DNA of 64,000 nt. Origin: Coix lacryma-jobi var. lacryma-jobi. Its lineage: Eukaryota > Streptophyta > Magnoliopsida > Poales > Poaceae. The stretch is from assembly GCA_009763385.1 (NCBI GenBank), contig CM019824.1, forward strand, positions 147,505,705-147,569,704, read 5' to 3'. The notes beneath the pieces were generated by a model. It had not been told where the DNA came from. It did not search any database and saw only the letters and a program-made list of their open reading frames with translations. Made by a program: the position numbers and the translations under genes. Shown here in pieces: positions 63,501-64,000 of the stretch (position 1 is its first letter; each line of letters begins with the position of its first letter).

Positions 63501-64000
63501 TAAACACTTCTTCGTAACTAGAACAAAAGATTACTGATGGTGATTGAATAAATCAAAGAATTGTTACAAGTGAAACATCCAGACTAGTGCTCTATTGAAG
63601 CATATTTGCACAAGAGAGCTGAAACTGAAACTAAGCACAATTAAAGAAGTTTAGAAAATTAAACACAACATACTTTTAACATATATAAACAGCTATAGCC
63701 TACTGAGGGAAACTAGTTTTTCACTAAAATAAGTATCCCATCATGAGGGCGGAAATAAAAACCGCAAATGGAGGCAAAGTTTCGAGTGATTTTCCTTAGT
63801 TCACCTCGGAGATGATTTGGCATGCGCGGAATCGCGCGGGCCGGTGTGCGGCCTTGGACGCGGTGACGAGGAAGCGAAGGAACTCCTCGAGGAACCCGTT
63901 CCCACCGCCGTCGGCCGAAGATGCGGAGGCCGACGCGAAGGCAGCGACGAAGCGGGCGACGCGGTCGGATCCGGCGGATCGGCGGGCGAGGGCGAAGAGC
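57548..64000 (-). CDS. condensin subunit CAP-G / CND3, N terminus beyond the edge
   Basis: HEAT-repeat subunit of condensin, which compacts mitotic chromosomes together with SMC2, SMC4, CAP-H and CAP-D2. Exons on the minus strand: 64000-63805 (partial), 63438-62996, 62888-62626, 62404-62316, 60499-60352, 60284-59845, 59474-58960, 58879-58819, 58695-58429, 58277-58016 and 57903-57548. Together they encode about 1012 residues. Recognisable blocks: FLEEFLRFLVTASKA, RFRACQIISE, then IIMRLPDDAEVSDDIWDEV, LSRFAVDGEDGGIVDLF and RRAAYSVLSTKFPLQSL. Later come LLRFLDVETYESVGEAVM, RPNAELVKQLRLCFINGP, and QCLSVFFQHYPALSEKHK followed by FVPVMKAMWPGLYG. The tail is disordered, Ser/Pro/acidic (SSSDESDEEGGE). 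Intron 58818-58696 uses a GC donor (AAG|GCAAGC). Exon 62404 has a CAGCAG tandem acceptor. The 1.8-kb intron 62315-60500 carries a CACTA element. No disabling change is seen. Confidence 0.92.
61253..61327 (-). pseudogene. tRNA-like sequence (A and B boxes, degenerate fold)
   Basis: On the minus strand it reads TAGCTCAGTTGGTAGA (A box and D arm) and, about 35 nt on, TGAGTTCGAATCTCA (B box and T arm). Overall length is about 75 nt. The acceptor and anticodon stems do not pair well, so a functional tRNA is unlikely and no anticodon is assigned. Confidence 0.55.
61550..61718. mobile_element. hAT-type MITE nested in the CACTA element
   Basis: 169 bp with ends CACTGGCGGACCCAGG and the complement of CCTGGGTCCGCTAATG (two mismatches). 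It is flanked by the exact 8-bp duplication ACCGGGAC (61542-61549 and 61719-61726), the length typical of hAT elements. Confidence 0.88.

Overview
The window is nuclear DNA of a grass, most likely a panicoid of the sorghum, sugarcane, Miscanthus and maize group. The evidence is spliced plant genes with GC-rich first exons, many grass-type MITEs (Stowaway, Tourist/Harbinger, hAT-like), CACTA subterminal repeats and nested Copia LTR retrotransposons. The assignment is by pattern; no species can be proven from the sequence alone.

Five host genes are supported. (1) 2458-3282, minus strand: a two-exon gene of the At3g17950-like family of unknown function. (2) 32875-36588, minus: a six-exon class 3 lipase of the mono/diacylglycerol-lipase type (also annotated as calmodulin-binding heat-shock protein), 451 aa, with the Ser-Asp-His residues in place. 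(3) About 40900-52156, plus: an ALY/REF (THO complex subunit 4) mRNA-export adaptor of about 302 aa. One of its introns has been stretched to 7.1 kb by a Copia element. (4) 54401-55194, minus: a small two-exon gene I do not recognise. (5) 57548 to the right edge, minus: condensin subunit CAP-G/CND3, eleven exons visible, about 1012 aa, lacking only its extreme N terminus. The genes are independent, each with its own promoter.

The rest is mobile DNA. Positions 1-9600 hold Harbinger, Stowaway and other TIR elements, some nested. Positions 9625-11754 plus 23738 to about 23985 are an old LTR of Sirevirus type on the minus strand. It is split by a complete, apparently very young Sirevirus (11755-23737, 5-bp target duplication CAAGC, two 1276-bp LTRs with no difference seen) with gag, pol and a third ORF. 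A LINE fragment lies at 25400-26010. A second complete Copia (26351-32787, 479-bp LTRs, duplication GATAT, one 1402-codon gag-pol frame) sits just beyond the stop codon of the lipase gene. A third Copia (44165-48934, 102-bp LTRs, duplication CTTAT) sits inside the ALY intron, has a broken pol and shows no recognisable gag.

The most unusual signal is in the Sireviruses. The young element carries a four-unit module of the palindrome CGGCAGTGCCG. The unit starts are spaced 20-16-20 bp, and the module recurs in two places in each LTR, inside gag, inside pol, on both sides of ORF3 and near the polypurine tract. The two copies in coding sequence are spaced 21-16-20 and read as in-frame proline-rich linkers. 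The older LTR carries a CGGAC(A/T)GTCCG array of 22-bp period, and an exact 36-bp-period array of four hairpins whose stem ends differ between units but stay complementary. Palindromic motifs in Sirevirus LTRs are known, but this modular, covarying, partly coding arrangement deserves a dedicated look.
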